DNA of 64,000 nucleotides, taken from positions 1,364,001-1,428,000 of the forward strand of contig NZ_JAPELY010000001.1 in NCBI RefSeq assembly GCF_026343295.1, read 5' to 3'. A model generated the notes under the pieces. The model was given only the letters and a program-made list of their open reading frames with translations. It ran no database searches and had not been told where the DNA came from. How positions within the stretch are numbered: the stretch's first letter is position 1; the number at the start of each line of letters is the position of its first letter. The DNA comes from Streptomyces sp. NBC_00083. GTDB taxonomy: Bacteria; Actinomycetota; Actinomycetes; Streptomycetales; Streptomycetaceae. Made by a program: the position numbers and the translations under genes. This document shows positions 10,999 through 25,560 of this stretch, piece by piece.

Positions 10999-11484
10999 TC
11001 AGGCAGGGCCTGCGGAGAACGCTTCCTGGGTGTCCTCGCCGTCGCTCCACCAGACGGCGAGCCGCTGGCGGGTGAGGAGCCAGCCGTCCGGGCCCCGGCG
11101 GAACTCCCAGTCGTAGGGGCCGCCCATCGAGTACGGAGTGGAGGCGCCGCCGGGGTGGGTGACCGCGACGAACCACATGTAGCCGATGCCCGTCGCGCGG
11201 TCGCCCGCCACCTCGACGTGCATGTTGAGGATGTGGTGCTGCAGGCTCGCGTACGCCGCCTCCGCCTCCTCGACGGCCGCCCGGACCGCCGCCCTCCCCT
11301 CCAGGGTTCCCCACGGCCCGAATTCGAGCACCGCGTCCTCGTCCCAGCACTCGATCCAGCTCTGCCAGTCCTTGCGGTCGAGGGCCCGCCAGCCGCGGAT
11401 CATGAGGGCGCGCAGAGCCTCCCTGTCCTCAAGGGCGCGCAGCCTGCGGGCCAGGTCGTCATGGGCGGCACAGGTGCCGGGCAC
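10999..11484 (-). CDS. SnoaL/NTF2-like protein
   Basis: A 161-residue protein of the NTF2/SnoaL-like fold. It shows the typical pattern of an N-terminal helix (LARRLRALEDREALRALMIRGWRALDRKD in part), WIECWDEDAVLEFGPWG, a histidine in the central strand (QHHILNMHVEV) and a C-terminal WLLTRQRLAVWW. Such proteins act as small-molecule isomerases, hydratases or dehydratases or as binding proteins; no specific reaction can be assigned. Start GTG 11484 is chosen for its strong GGAGGAGG site. A GTG at 11505 overlapping the SDR stop is the alternative. It is probably co-transcribed with the SDR. Confidence 0.75.
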   Translation of the reverse strand: MPGTCAAHDDLARRLRALEDREALRALMIRGWRALDRKDWQSWIECWDEDAVLEFGPWGTLEGRAAVRAAVEEAEAAYASLQHHILNMHVEVAGDRATGIGYMWFVAVTHPGGASTPYSMGGPYDWEFRRGPDGWLLTRQRLAVWWSDGEDTQEAFSAGPA

Positions 11485-11501
11485 GCGGCCTCCTCCGGTG
11501 G

Positions 11502-12266
11502 TCACTGGGCGCTCGCGGCGGGTCGTACGACGATCTCGTTGACGTCCACCTCGGGCGGCTGCGCCACGGCATAGGCGATCGCGCCGGCGATGGCGGAGGC
11601 CGGCAGCGCCACGGCGCGGTAGGCCTTCATGGCGTCCCTGGCCGCGGGATCGGCGATGCCGTCGGCGAGTTCGGACTCGGTCACGCCGGGCGAGACCAGG
11701 GTGACGCGGAGGTCGCCGGCCGACTCCTGGCGCAGCCCCTCGGAGATCGCGCGCACCGCGAACTTGGTGGCGCAGTACACGGCGGCGGTGGGGGAGACCT
11801 CGTACGCGCCGACGGACGCGATGTTCACGATGTGGCCGCCGCCCTGGGCGCGCATCGCGGGCAGGGCGGCGGCGATGCCGTGCAGCACCCCGCGCACATT
11901 GACGTCGATCATCCGGTCCCACTCGTCGGTCCTGAGCGCGGCCAGCGGCGCGAGCGGCATCACACCGGCGTTGTTGACGAGCACGTCGAGCCGGCCGTAG
12001 CGCTCACGGGCGGCGTCGACGAACGCCCGCACATCGCCGGCGTCCGTGACGTCGAGCCGCCGGAACACCGCGGTTCCGCCCGCGGCGCCGATCTCCTCGG
12101 CCAGGACGGCGAGCCGGTCGGTGCGCCGCGCCCCGAGCAGCAGCCGGTGGCCGTCGGCGGCGAGCCTGCGGGCGGTCGCCTCCCCGATCCCGCTGCTCGC
12201 CCCGGTGACGGCCACGACCTTGGCGGCGTCGCCCGCGCCGCGGGTGGGTGCAGCTGTTCCTGTCAT
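11502..12266 (-). CDS. Short-chain dehydrogenase/reductase (SDR)
   Basis: A 254-residue classical SDR. The cofactor-binding TGASSGIGEATARRL motif lies near residue 17, NNAG follows, and the catalytic serine with YCATK (Tyr-x3-Lys) is present around residues 145-165. An NADP(H) preference is plausible from the arginines after the Rossmann motif. ATG 12266 follows a GGGGGAG site. It is divergent from an MmyB-type regulator (12406-13263). Pairs of this kind are common in Streptomyces and the regulator usually controls the reductase through palindromes in the gap, which are present here. The substrate is unknown. Confidence 0.88.
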   Translation of the reverse strand: MTGTAAPTRGAGDAAKVVAVTGASSGIGEATARRLAADGHRLLLGARRTDRLAVLAEEIGAAGGTAVFRRLDVTDAGDVRAFVDAARERYGRLDVLVNNAGVMPLAPLAALRTDEWDRMIDVNVRGVLHGIAAALPAMRAQGGGHIVNIASVGAYEVSPTAAVYCATKFAVRAISEGLRQESAGDLRVTLVSPGVTESELADGIADPAARDAMKAYRAVALPASAIAGAIAYAVAQPPEVDVNEIVVRPAASAQ

Positions 12267-12279
12267 GAGTGGGTCTCCC

Positions 12280-12373
12280 CCTGGGTGTGGAGTGGCTCTG
12301 TCCGCGGCCGAGTCTGGGCGGGCCCCACCGCTGCGACCAGGGCGGACGCAGCCTGGGTGCGCCACACCCAGGC
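12280..12373. promoter_or_regulatory. Palindromic operator between SDR and MmyB-type regulator
   Basis: The 139-bp gap contains a perfect inverted repeat with 9-base arms GCCTGGGTG (12351-12359) and CACCCAGGC (12365-12373) around five bases. A half site CCTGGGTG lies at 12280-12287 next to the SDR start. The palindrome ends about 30 bases before the regulator ATG. A TAGCCT at 12394-12399 could be the -10 of a leaderless transcript of the regulator. This arrangement suits autoregulation plus control of the SDR. Confidence 0.7.
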
Positions 12374-12405
12374 GGCCCGCCGCCCGCGCGGCCTAGCCTG
12401 GGCAC

Positions 12406-13263
12406 ATGAGCGTTCCCCCCATGACCGACAATCCGTTGGGCGAGTTCCTGCGCGCGCGCAGGTCGGGCGTACGGCCGCAGGACGTCGGCGTGGTGAGCCA
12501 CGGCGTGCGCCGGGTCGCGGGGCTGCGCCGCGAGGAGGTCGCGGTGCTCGCCGGGGTGAACGTGGACTACTACACCCGCCTGGAACAGGGCCGCGAGCGC
12601 CATCCCTCGGCCGCCGTACTCGATGCCGTCGCCGACGCCTTCCGCCTGGACACCGACGCCCGTACGCATCTGCACCGGCTGGCCGGGACCACCTCGGGCC
12701 GGCGGGCCGCCTCCACCACGGATCCCGTCGGCCCGGCCCTGCGCCGGCTGATGGACGCGTATCGGGGCGCCCCCGCGTTCGTCATCGACGGGGCCCTCGA
12801 CATCCTGGCGGGCAACGCCCTCGCCGACGCGCTGCACGCGCCCTTCGCGCCCGCCGACAACCTCGCCCGCATGGCCTTCCTCGACCCGGCGGGCCGGTCG
12901 TTCTACACCGACTGGGACCGCACGGCGCAGGCCGTCGTGGGCCATCTGCGGCTGACGGCAGGACTCGACCCGGACAGCCCCCGGCTGCGCGAGGTGGTCG
13001 GCGAACTGACCGCGCACAGCGCGGACTTCACCCGCTGGTGGCACGCGCACGAGGTGCGGGGCAAGACCCAGGAAGCCAAGCGGCTGCTCCACCCGGAGGC
13101 CGGCCCGCTCACCCTCGCCTACCAGGCCTTCGACGTACGGGACGCGCCCGGCCGACAGCTCATCGTCTACCAGGCCGAACCCGGCAGCCCCAGCGCCGAG
13201 GCGCTCGGCCTGCTGGGCTCCCTGCACGCGCCGTCGGCACCCGGGCTCAGAACGGCTTGGTAG
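12406..13263 (+). CDS. XRE-family regulator with MmyB-like ligand domain
   Basis: A 285-residue regulator. An N-terminal helix-turn-helix ([49 protein letters not shown]) is followed by a PAS-like MmyB ligand-binding domain from about residue 110 to the end. Such proteins are thought to bind fatty acids and to activate the adjacent SDR gene; that is family knowledge, not visible here. Start ATG 12406 has no clear ribosome-binding site, consistent with a leaderless message; a second ATG lies at 12421. The 3' end overlaps the convergent cynS gene by 17 bases. Confidence 0.88.
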   Translation: MSVPPMTDNPLGEFLRARRSGVRPQDVGVVSHGVRRVAGLRREEVAVLAGVNVDYYTRLEQGRERHPSAAVLDAVADAFRLDTDARTHLHRLAGTTSGRRAASTTDPVGPALRRLMDAYRGAPAFVIDGALDILAGNALADALHAPFAPADNLARMAFLDPAGRSFYTDWDRTAQAVVGHLRLTAGLDPDSPRLREVVGELTAHSADFTRWWHAHEVRGKTQEAKRLLHPEAGPLTLAYQAFDVRDAPGRQLIVYQAEPGSPSAEALGLLGSLHAPSAPGLRTAW

Positions 13264-13717
13264 GGAGGTACTTGCCGTCCAGGGTGATCACGGCGCGCTC
13301 GCCGCCCTCGGGGTCAGCGACCTTCCGCACGTCGAGCCTGAAGTTGATCGCGCTGATGATGCCGTCCCCGAACTGCTCGTGCACCAGCGCCTTCAGGGTG
13401 GTGCCGTACACCTGGAGCATCTCGTAGAAGCGGTAGACCGTCGGGTCGGTGGGGATGCCGCCCGGGATCGAGCCGCGGCTCGGGACGGTCGTCAGGAGCA
13501 GCGCGGCGTCGTCGTCGAGCCCGAGCAGGGCGGCGACGGCGCGCGCGGAGTCTGCGGGCAGCGCGTGCTGGCCGAGCACGGCAGCCGTGACGAAGGCGAC
13601 CGAGAGGCCGGCCGCGTCGGCGATCTGCTGCCACGACAGGTCCGCGCGGAGCTTCGCCTCGACGGCGGCGACGGCGAGGTCCTGACGGGCGGTGGTGTCG
13701 AACTGGGCCTGGATCAC
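13247..13717 (-). CDS. cynS: Cyanate hydratase (cyanase)
   Basis: A 156-residue cyanase, which converts cyanate and bicarbonate to carbamate (and so ammonia) plus carbon dioxide. The catalytic residues fall at the same numbers as in the E. coli enzyme: R96 and E99 in YRFYEML, and S122 in GIISAINF. The N-terminal part is the helical domain of the decameric enzyme. It lies 48 bases downstream of the carbonic anhydrase gene on the same strand, the usual cynT-cynS order. Confidence 0.96.
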   Translation of the reverse strand: MIQAQFDTTARQDLAVAAVEAKLRADLSWQQIADAAGLSVAFVTAAVLGQHALPADSARAVAALLGLDDDAALLLTTVPSRGSIPGGIPTDPTVYRFYEMLQVYGTTLKALVHEQFGDGIISAINFRLDVRKVADPEGGERAVITLDGKYLPTKPF

Positions 13718-13765
13718 GAGGTAACTCCCGTGGTGTGTTGGGGTGGTGATGCGAGAAGGGCGTGG

Positions 13766-14353
13766 TCAGACGAGGGCGGCGGGGCGCTCGGCGGCGGTGA
13801 GGTGCTCGACCGCGCCGGTGGGGATGGAGTAGACCCAGCCGTGCAGCGTGAGCCGGTCCTCGCTCAGGGCCCGCGCCACCGAGGGGTGCGTCCTGAGGTT
13901 GGCGAGCTGGGCCAGGACGTTGCCCCGCACCAGGGCGGCGGTGTCCGTGCCGTCCGCGTGGGCCGGTGCCGCGTCGGCGTGCCGCAGCCAGTCGGCGACG
14001 GCGGGCACGGCGCCGAGGTCGTGGTGCTCGGCGAGCGCGGTCATCGCGCCGCAGGAGGAGTGTCCGCACACCACGACGGAGGTGACGCCGAGGACGGCTA
14101 CGGCGTACTCGATGCCCGCGGCGACACCGTCCGCGCCCGGTGTGTACGCGGGCACCAGGTTCCCCGCCGTGCGGATGACGAACAGGTCGCCCGGCTCGCT
14201 CTGGGTGATCAGCTCGGGCACCACGCGGGCGTCCGAGCAGCTGATGAACAGGGTGGCCGGGTGGTGGGCCGTGGCGAGACGGGCGAAGAGGTCCGCCTTC
14301 GCGGGCAGGACATCGCGCCGGAATCGGGCGACGCCCTCGGCGAGGTCGTGCAT
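13766..14353 (-). CDS. cynT: Beta-class carbonic anhydrase
   Basis: A 195-residue beta-carbonic anhydrase. Zinc ligands are C39, H98 and C101 (CSDARVVPE and CGHSSCGAM), with the D41-R43 dyad intact. ATG 14353 follows GGGAGC. In cyanate operons this enzyme turns released carbon dioxide back to bicarbonate so that cyanase does not run out of co-substrate. It is divergent from the LysR gene cynR. Confidence 0.95.
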   Translation of the reverse strand: MHDLAEGVARFRRDVLPAKADLFARLATAHHPATLFISCSDARVVPELITQSEPGDLFVIRTAGNLVPAYTPGADGVAAGIEYAVAVLGVTSVVVCGHSSCGAMTALAEHHDLGAVPAVADWLRHADAAPAHADGTDTAALVRGNVLAQLANLRTHPSVARALSEDRLTLHGWVYSIPTGAVEHLTAAERPAALV

Positions 14354-14417
14354 GGTCGCTCCCTTCGGTGGCTGCCGACCGTGGGGGCCGACGAGATCCA
14401 CCATGCATGAGCTGCAC

Positions 14418-14468
14418 CTATAGCGTCCAAGACGTAGTTTCCATCCCTGCCATTGGTTTCATCTATAG
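14418..14468. promoter_or_regulatory. CTATAG pair in the cynT-cynR divergent promoter
   Basis: The 134-bp gap between cynT and cynR is unusually AT-rich for this genome and contains two copies of the palindrome CTATAG at 14418-14423 and 14463-14468, with centres 45 bases apart. Paired sites at this spacing would fit a LysR-type tetramer, but no canonical T-N11-A assignment is certain. Confidence 0.45.
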
Positions 14469-14487
14469 GGGGTCTACAGTGGGTCCC

Positions 14488-15384
14488 ATGGCTCCGGAAC
14501 TGCGTCATCTGCGCTATCTGCTCGCCGTCGCCGAGCGCGGTGGCTTCACCCGTGCCGCCGAGGAGCTGCGGATCTCCCAGCCCACGCTGTCCCAGCAGGT
14601 CAAGCAGTTGGAGCGGGCCGTCGGCGCCCAGCTCCTCGACCGCACCGGGCGCTCGGTGCGGCTCACGGACGCCGGCGAGACCTACGCGCACTACGCGCGG
14701 CGCGCCCTGCGGGAGCTGGCCGCCGCCGAGCGCGCGGTCCTGGACGTCGCCGACCTCGCGCGCGGCAGCCTGCGCCTCGCGGTGACCCCGACCTTCACCG
14801 CCTACCTGGTCGGGCCGCTCGTCGCCGAGCTGCACACCCGCCACCCCGGCATCACCGTGGACGTACGGGAGTTGGCGCAGGACCGGATCGAGGCGGAGCT
14901 GCTCGCCGACCGGCTCGACCTCGGCATCGCCTTCCACGGCCCGCACCTGCCGGGCGTCGCCGCGACCGCCCTCTACACCGAGACCCTCACCCTCGTCACG
15001 CGCGCCCCCGCGCCGCACCCCGGCACCCTGACCGCGCGTGACCTTGGGGAGCGCCAACTGGCCCTGCTCAGCGGGGACTTCGCCACCCGGGGGCACATCG
15101 ACGACTATCTCGCGCGGCACCGCGTCACCCCGCGCATCGCCGTCGAGGCCACCTCGCTCCAGGCCCTCACCGAGATCGTCCGCCGCACCCCGCTGGCCAC
15201 CGTGCTGCCGGACGCCGTCACGCACGAGCACCCCGGCCTCGCGCCCGTCGCGCTCGATCCGCCGCTGCCCGCCCGCACCGTGGTGCTGCTGCGGCGCGAG
15301 AGCGGCTACCGCAGCGCCGCCGCCCGGGAGTTCGCCCGGCTCGCGCAGGAGGCCGTCCGCTCCCGCGGCTACGCCCCGGCCTGA
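14488..15384 (+). CDS. cynR: LysR-family regulator of the cyanate genes
   Basis: A 298-residue LysR-type regulator. The N-terminal winged helix-turn-helix ([36 protein letters not shown]) is followed by a two-subdomain effector region. It is transcribed divergently from cynT-cynS, as in E. coli where CynR activates cynTS in response to cyanate. Start ATG 14488 gives the normal [10 protein letters not shown] beginning. The assignment rests on family plus context. Confidence 0.88.
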   Translation: MAPELRHLRYLLAVAERGGFTRAAEELRISQPTLSQQVKQLERAVGAQLLDRTGRSVRLTDAGETYAHYARRALRELAAAERAVLDVADLARGSLRLAVTPTFTAYLVGPLVAELHTRHPGITVDVRELAQDRIEAELLADRLDLGIAFHGPHLPGVAATALYTETLTLVTRAPAPHPGTLTARDLGERQLALLSGDFATRGHIDDYLARHRVTPRIAVEATSLQALTEIVRRTPLATVLPDAVTHEHPGLAPVALDPPLPARTVVLLRRESGYRSAAAREFARLAQEAVRSRGYAPA

Positions 15385-15441
15385 GCCCGGCCCGCGGGGC
15401 GCGCCGTCCGGCACCCTGCCCGGCCCCTCGACTGTGCAACT

Positions 15442-15549
15442 CTTTGCAGAATTCCCTTCCCATTCCCCGGATTCTGCCCAAACCGTTGACTGATTCTTTC
15501 CTCCCTCCTACGGTCACCTGCTCAGAAGCCCTTTCAGTCTTGCAGCAAG
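15442..15549 (+). promoter_or_regulatory. Alpha-amylase promoter with MalR/Reg1-type operators
   Basis: A strong candidate promoter is TTGACT at 15486-15491, a 17-base spacer, and TACGGT at 15509-15514, putting the transcription start near 15521. CTTGCAGCAAG at 15539-15549 lies just downstream of that start, and CTTTGCAG at 15442-15449 with GTGCAA at 15434-15439 lies upstream. CTTGCAG-type motifs are the known operators of Streptomyces amylase genes, so glucose or maltose control through the LacI regulators at 2074 or 9951 is likely. Confidence 0.8.
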
Positions 15550-15602
15550 AACATGCAATCCCCACTGAGAGACCTCCCCGAGCCGCAGGAGGATCCGCCC
15601 CC

Positions 15603-17339
15603 ATGCAACCCCCCAGCAGGAACCGCAGAACCGCGTCGGCAGTCGCCCTCGTCACGGCCGCCGCCGCGGCCCTCCTGGTCGCGCCCGGCGCCCCCACCGC
15701 CGCCGCGTCCGCCCCCGGTGACCGGGACGTCACCGCCGAACTCTTCGAGTGGCGCTACGACTCGGTCGCCCAGGAATGCACCTCCACCCTGGGCCCGGCC
15801 GGGTACGGCTACGTCGAGGTGTCACCCGCCACCGAGCACATCCAGGGCAGCCAGTGGTGGACCTCGTACCAGCCCGTCAGCTACAAGATCGCCGGCCGCC
15901 TCGGTGACCGCGCGTCCTTCAAGCACATGGTCGACACCTGCCACGCGGCCGGCGTGAAGGTCGTCGCCGACGCCGTCATCAACCACATGGCCGCCGGCTC
16001 CGGCACCGGCACCGGCGGCTCCCCGTACACGAAGTACAACTACCCCGGCCTCTACCAGTCCGCCGACATGGACGACTGCACCAGCCAGATCAACAACTAC
16101 GCCGACCGCTGGAACGTGCAGCACTGCGAGCTGGTCGGGCTCGCCGACCTCGACACCAACGAGCCGAACGTCCGCACCAGGATCGCCCAGTACCTGGACG
16201 ACCTGCTCGGCCTCGGCGTCGACGGGCTGCGCATCGACGCCGCCAAGCACATCGCCGCCGAGGACATCGCGGCCATCAAGTCCCAGCTCACCAACCCCGG
16301 CGTCTACCTCAAGCAGGAGGTCATCTACGGCGCGGGCGAGGCGGTGCAGCCCTCCGAGTACCTGGGCAACGGCGACGTCCAGGAGTTCCGGTTCGGGCGC
16401 GACCTCAAGCGGGTCTTCACCGGCGAGAAGCTCGCCGAGCTGAAGAACTTCGGCGAGGCCTGGGGGTACGTGCCGAGCGCCCAGGCCGGGGTGTTCGTCG
16501 ACAACTGGGACACCGAGCGCAACGGCTCCACCCTCACCTACAAGGACGGCGCGGACTACACCCTCGCCAACGTCTTCATGCTGGCCTGGCCCTACGGCTC
16601 GCCCGACGTCCACTCGGGGTACGAGTTCTCCGACAACGACGCGGGCCCGCCCAACGGCGGTACGGTGAACGCCTGTTACACCGACGGCTGGAAATGTCAG
16701 CACCGGTGGCCGCAGATCCAGAGCATGGTCGGCCTCCACAACACCGCGCGCGGCGAGTCCGTCACCAACTGGTGGGACAACGGCGCCAACCAGATCGCGT
16801 TCGGTCGCGGCGGCAAGGCGTACGTCGCCATCAACCACGAGGCCTCCGCGCTGACCCGGACCTTCCAGACCGCGCTGCCCGCCGGTGACTACTGCGACGT
16901 GCAGAGCGGAAAGGGGGTGACGGTCGACTCCGCCGGCCGGTTCACCGCCACCCTCGCGCCCGACACCGCCCTCGCCCTCCAGGTCAACGCCCGTACCTGC
17001 GGCGGCAGTTCAGCCACCGGCGGCAGCGGTGGCGGCAGCACCACCGCTTCCGGCGCCTCGTTCTCCGTCAACGCCACCACCGTCGTCGGCCAGAACATCT
17101 ACGTCACCGGCGACCAGGGCGCGCTCGGCAGCTGGAACACCGCCGCCGCCCTCAAACTCGACCCCGCGAGCTACCCCGTGTGGAAGCTCGACGTCGCGCT
17201 GCCCGCCGGCACGTCGTTCGCGTACAAGTACCTCCGCAAGGACGCGAACGGCCAGGTCACCTGGGAGAGCGGCGCCAACCGCACCGCCACCGTGCCCGCC
17301 GACGGCAAGGTCGCGCTGAGCGACACCTGGCGCACCTGA
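15603..17339 (+). CDS. Secreted alpha-amylase with C-terminal starch-binding domain
   Basis: A 578-residue exported GH13 alpha-amylase. The signal peptide spans about residues 1-37, with an arginine pair, a long Ala/Leu core and a TAAASA cleavage region. Catalytic residues are D212 (GLRIDAAKH), E239 (LKQEVIYG) and the aspartate in [11 protein letters not shown] Gly/Ser/Thr linker at about 461-479 leads to a CBM20-type domain ([27 protein letters not shown]) that grips raw starch. ATG 15603 follows GCAGGAGG. It cuts internal alpha-1,4 bonds outside the cell; the products feed the mal transporter. CTTGCAG operators precede it. Confidence 0.95.
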   Translation: MQPPSRNRRTASAVALVTAAAAALLVAPGAPTAAASAPGDRDVTAELFEWRYDSVAQECTSTLGPAGYGYVEVSPATEHIQGSQWWTSYQPVSYKIAGRLGDRASFKHMVDTCHAAGVKVVADAVINHMAAGSGTGTGGSPYTKYNYPGLYQSADMDDCTSQINNYADRWNVQHCELVGLADLDTNEPNVRTRIAQYLDDLLGLGVDGLRIDAAKHIAAEDIAAIKSQLTNPGVYLKQEVIYGAGEAVQPSEYLGNGDVQEFRFGRDLKRVFTGEKLAELKNFGEAWGYVPSAQAGVFVDNWDTERNGSTLTYKDGADYTLANVFMLAWPYGSPDVHSGYEFSDNDAGPPNGGTVNACYTDGWKCQHRWPQIQSMVGLHNTARGESVTNWWDNGANQIAFGRGGKAYVAINHEASALTRTFQTALPAGDYCDVQSGKGVTVDSAGRFTATLAPDTALALQVNARTCGGSSATGGSGGGSTTASGASFSVNATTVVGQNIYVTGDQGALGSWNTAAALKLDPASYPVWKLDVALPAGTSFAYKYLRKDANGQVTWESGANRTATVPADGKVALSDTWRT

Positions 17340-17522
17340 CCGGCGCTCCCTTCGAACCGGGCCGCCCCGCGCCCCCGCGCCCCGCCGGGCGCCGGGCGGC
17401 CCCCAGCCCCGTATCCGCCCAGCCCAGACCACCCCGACCAACCCCGATCCGGCCCGGCCCGATTCGTTCCGACTCCGCCCCACCTCCCGTGCCGAGAACC
17501 CCGTACGACCGAGGAGCACCCG

Positions 17523-22823
<5,301 letters not shown>

Positions 22824-22895
22824 ACCGATCATTCCAGGTCGCTCGACGAGTGATTTCGGTTGTTCCCCGCCTCGGGTTCCGTCAAAGGCCGCACC

Positions 22896-24959
22896 GTGGT
22901 TCAGACTGTGCCCGTGGTGGGGAATCTTCCTGCGGAGAGCACGAGTTTCATCGGGCGGTCGGGCGAACTGGCCACCCTGGACGGCCTCCTCGAACGGCAT
23001 CGGCTGGTCACCGTCACGGGACCCGGCGGCGTCGGCAAGTCCCGGGTCGCGCTGCGGGCCGCCCGGCGGACCCAGGACCGCTATCCCGACGGCGTCTGGT
23101 GGGTGGAGCTGTCCCCGCTGCGGGACCGCGACTTACTCGCCGCCACCGTCGCCGACGCCTTCGACGTCACCGACCAGAGCCTGCGCACCGCCTGCGAGGC
23201 GCTCTGCGGGCGGCTCGCCGACAAACACTCCCTCCTGGTGCTCGACACCTGCGAGCACCTGATCAGCGCCTGCGGTCACCTCATCGGCGAACTGCTCCAG
23301 GCCTCACCCGGGCTCACCGTCCTCGCCACCAGCCGCCAGCCGCTCGGCCGGCCGCAGGAGCGCGTCTTCCCCCTGGAGCCGCTGCCCGTCGCGGGCGAGG
23401 CGCTGAGCCTGTTCAAGGAACGTGCCGTCGAGGCCGCGCCCCACCTCAGCTTCGACGATCCCGCCAGGGCCGCCGCTGCCACCGACGTCTGTCAGCGCCT
23501 CGACGGCATCCCGCTCGCCCTCGAACTCGCCTGCGCCCGGCTGAAGCTGTGGTCGGTCGAGCAGCTGGCCGCCCGACTCGGCTCCCGCTTCGAGGTGCTC
23601 ACTGGCACCGGCACCCGTAACGGCGTCGCCGCGCTCCCGCGCCACCAGGCCATGCGCACCGCCATCGGCTGGAGCCACGAGCTGTGCGAGCCCCTGGAGC
23701 GGCTCCTGTGGGCCCGGCTCTCCGTCTTCGCCGGCGGCTTCGACCTCGCCGCCGCCCAGGCCATCGGAGCCGGCGGCCCGCTGCCCGCCCGCTCCGTCGA
23801 GCAGGTCCTCGCCGGGCTCGTCGACAAGTCGGTGGTCCGCACCCGTCTCGAACCCTCGGGCCGGCTCGGCCACCGCATGCTGGACACCATCCGCGAGTAC
23901 GGGCTGCGCTGGCTCGACGAACTCGGCGAGACCCACGAGGTGGCCGACCGGCACGCCCGCCGCTTCCGCCACATCGCCCACGAGGCGGAGGCCGCCTGGA
24001 TGGGCCCCGGCCAGCTCGACTGGTACGCACGTCTGGAAGCCGAACACGCCGACCTGCGCACCGCGCTCGAACACCTCCTGGCCACCGACCCCGAGGCCGC
24101 CCTCGACATGGCGGGCTCCCTCTGGTTCGTCTGGTTCGGCTGTGGCCGCCAGCGCGAGGGCCGGGCCTATCTGCAGCGCGCCCTCGACGGCTGCCCCGGG
24201 CCCGGACCGCACCGCGCGGCCGCCGTCTGGGCGCTCGGCATGTGCGCCTTCCTCCAAGGCGACTTCGTGATGGCGCACCGGCTCGGCGAGGAGAGCTCCC
24301 GCGCCGCCCGCGACCCCGAACAGCGGCTGCGCGCCGCCTACTTGTACGGCGGCAGCGTCCTGATGCCCGGCGACCCCGAGCGCGCCCTCGCCATCCTGGA
24401 CGACGCCCTCGCCCAGGACACCGGCTTCTCGCCGGGCCGCGCCCTGTGCGCGCTCGCCCGGATCTACGCCCTCAACAACCTGGCCCGCTACGACGAGGCG
24501 TCCGCCGAGGCCGTCCGGCTGCGCGACGAGTGCGCCGCGCGCGGCGAACGCTGGATGCGGGCGTACGCCGACTACATGCTGGCGGCCGGCGCCCTCGCCG
24601 TCGGCCGGCCGGCCGAGGCCGCCGCCCACGCCCGCGCCATGCTCGCCGGCAAACGGCTCCTGCACGACAGCTTCGGCATCGCGATGGGCCTCGACATGCT
24701 GGCCTGCGCGGTCGCCTCGCAGGGCGACGGCGAGGACGGGGCGCTGCTCCTCGGCGTCGGCCAGGAATGCTGGCGCACGGTCGGCAAGGCCCAGATGGGC
24801 GCCCCCGAACTGACCGCCGTCCGCGAGGAGTGCGAGCGCCGGGCACGGGCGGCGCTCGGCGACGGCGCGTACGACTCGGCCTTCGGCCGCGGGGTGGCCG
24901 CCGGCCTGGACGACGGCCTGGTGCTGGCGCTCAAGGGGCGCCACGGAAAGGGGAGTTGA
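22896..24959 (+). CDS. STAND/NB-ARC-type ATPase regulator with a TTA codon
   Basis: A 687-residue AfsR/LuxR-like signal ATPase. The Walker A GPGGVGKS is at about residues 42-49 and a Walker B-like LLVLDTCEHL near 105-115. A winged-helix region follows (YGLRWLDELGETHEVADRHA near its end), then a helical repeat region of TPR type to the C-terminus. No SARP, LuxR or other DNA-binding domain is visible at either end, so it may act on a partner protein. GTG 22896 follows AAAGG. Leucine 80 is encoded by TTA (23133-23135), in frame, which in Streptomyces requires the developmentally expressed bldA tRNA. It begins 72 bases after the pullulanase gene. Confidence 0.82.
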   Translation: MVQTVPVVGNLPAESTSFIGRSGELATLDGLLERHRLVTVTGPGGVGKSRVALRAARRTQDRYPDGVWWVELSPLRDRDLLAATVADAFDVTDQSLRTACEALCGRLADKHSLLVLDTCEHLISACGHLIGELLQASPGLTVLATSRQPLGRPQERVFPLEPLPVAGEALSLFKERAVEAAPHLSFDDPARAAAATDVCQRLDGIPLALELACARLKLWSVEQLAARLGSRFEVLTGTGTRNGVAALPRHQAMRTAIGWSHELCEPLERLLWARLSVFAGGFDLAAAQAIGAGGPLPARSVEQVLAGLVDKSVVRTRLEPSGRLGHRMLDTIREYGLRWLDELGETHEVADRHARRFRHIAHEAEAAWMGPGQLDWYARLEAEHADLRTALEHLLATDPEAALDMAGSLWFVWFGCGRQREGRAYLQRALDGCPGPGPHRAAAVWALGMCAFLQGDFVMAHRLGEESSRAARDPEQRLRAAYLYGGSVLMPGDPERALAILDDALAQDTGFSPGRALCALARIYALNNLARYDEASAEAVRLRDECAARGERWMRAYADYMLAAGALAVGRPAEAAAHARAMLAGKRLLHDSFGIAMGLDMLACAVASQGDGEDGALLLGVGQECWRTVGKAQMGAPELTAVREECERRARAALGDGAYDSAFGRGVAAGLDDGLVLALKGRHGKGS

Positions 24960-24996
24960 GGGAAGCCGGCGGGGTGCGGGCCGCGGGCGCCCCGGA

Positions 24997-25539
24997 TCAG
25001 CGCGCGGGGAGCGCCCGCTCCATCAGGGTGACCGCGTAGGGGCTGCCCCCGCCGTCCGTCTTCGCCTTGAGCTCGCCGACGACCGCGTACCCCAGGCCCT
25101 CGTAGTAGCGGAGCAGGACCGGGTTGTCCGAGCGGCAGTCGAGACGGCACAGGGCCAGGCCCGCCCCGGCGATCCGTCCCTCGGCGTGGGCGAGCAGCGC
25201 CCGCCCGGTGCCGCGCGGCGCGGTCGCCCGGTCCACCATCAGCCGGTGGACGTAACCGGCGACCGGCGGCCGTGCTCCCCAGGCCTGCTCGTCCCGCCAC
25301 CACAGTTCGTACGCGCCGACGACGACGGCCCCGATGCGGGCGAGCCACACCTCGCCCTCCTCCATCCGCAGCCGGAAGTGGGCGGCGTCCTTGCCGCCCG
25401 GCTGCCACTGGTCGATGCCGTGCTCCCGCATCCAGCGGGCGGCGCCGTCGTACAGGGCGGTCAGTGCGGCCAGGTCGCGTTCGCCGGCGCGGTCCAGTGC
25501 GAGGCCGTCTGCGAGATCGCGTGCGAGGTCGTGCGTCAT
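24997..25539 (-). CDS. GNAT-family N-acetyltransferase
   Basis: A 180-residue acetyl-CoA-dependent acetyltransferase of the GNAT fold. Visible elements are VWLARIGAVVVGAYEL (strands 2-3), YVHRLMVDRATAPRGTGRALLAHAE (acetyl-CoA pyrophosphate loop, here R-G-T-G-R), and LRYYEGLGYAVVGE at the end. The acceptor substrate is unknown. It converges with the STAND ATPase gene (37-base gap) and lies just upstream on the same strand of nothing obviously related. Confidence 0.85.
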   Translation of the reverse strand: MTHDLARDLADGLALDRAGERDLAALTALYDGAARWMREHGIDQWQPGGKDAAHFRLRMEEGEVWLARIGAVVVGAYELWWRDEQAWGARPPVAGYVHRLMVDRATAPRGTGRALLAHAEGRIAGAGLALCRLDCRSDNPVLLRYYEGLGYAVVGELKAKTDGGGSPYAVTLMERALPAR

Positions 25540-25560
25540 GCGCCGATCATGCCGCAGGGG

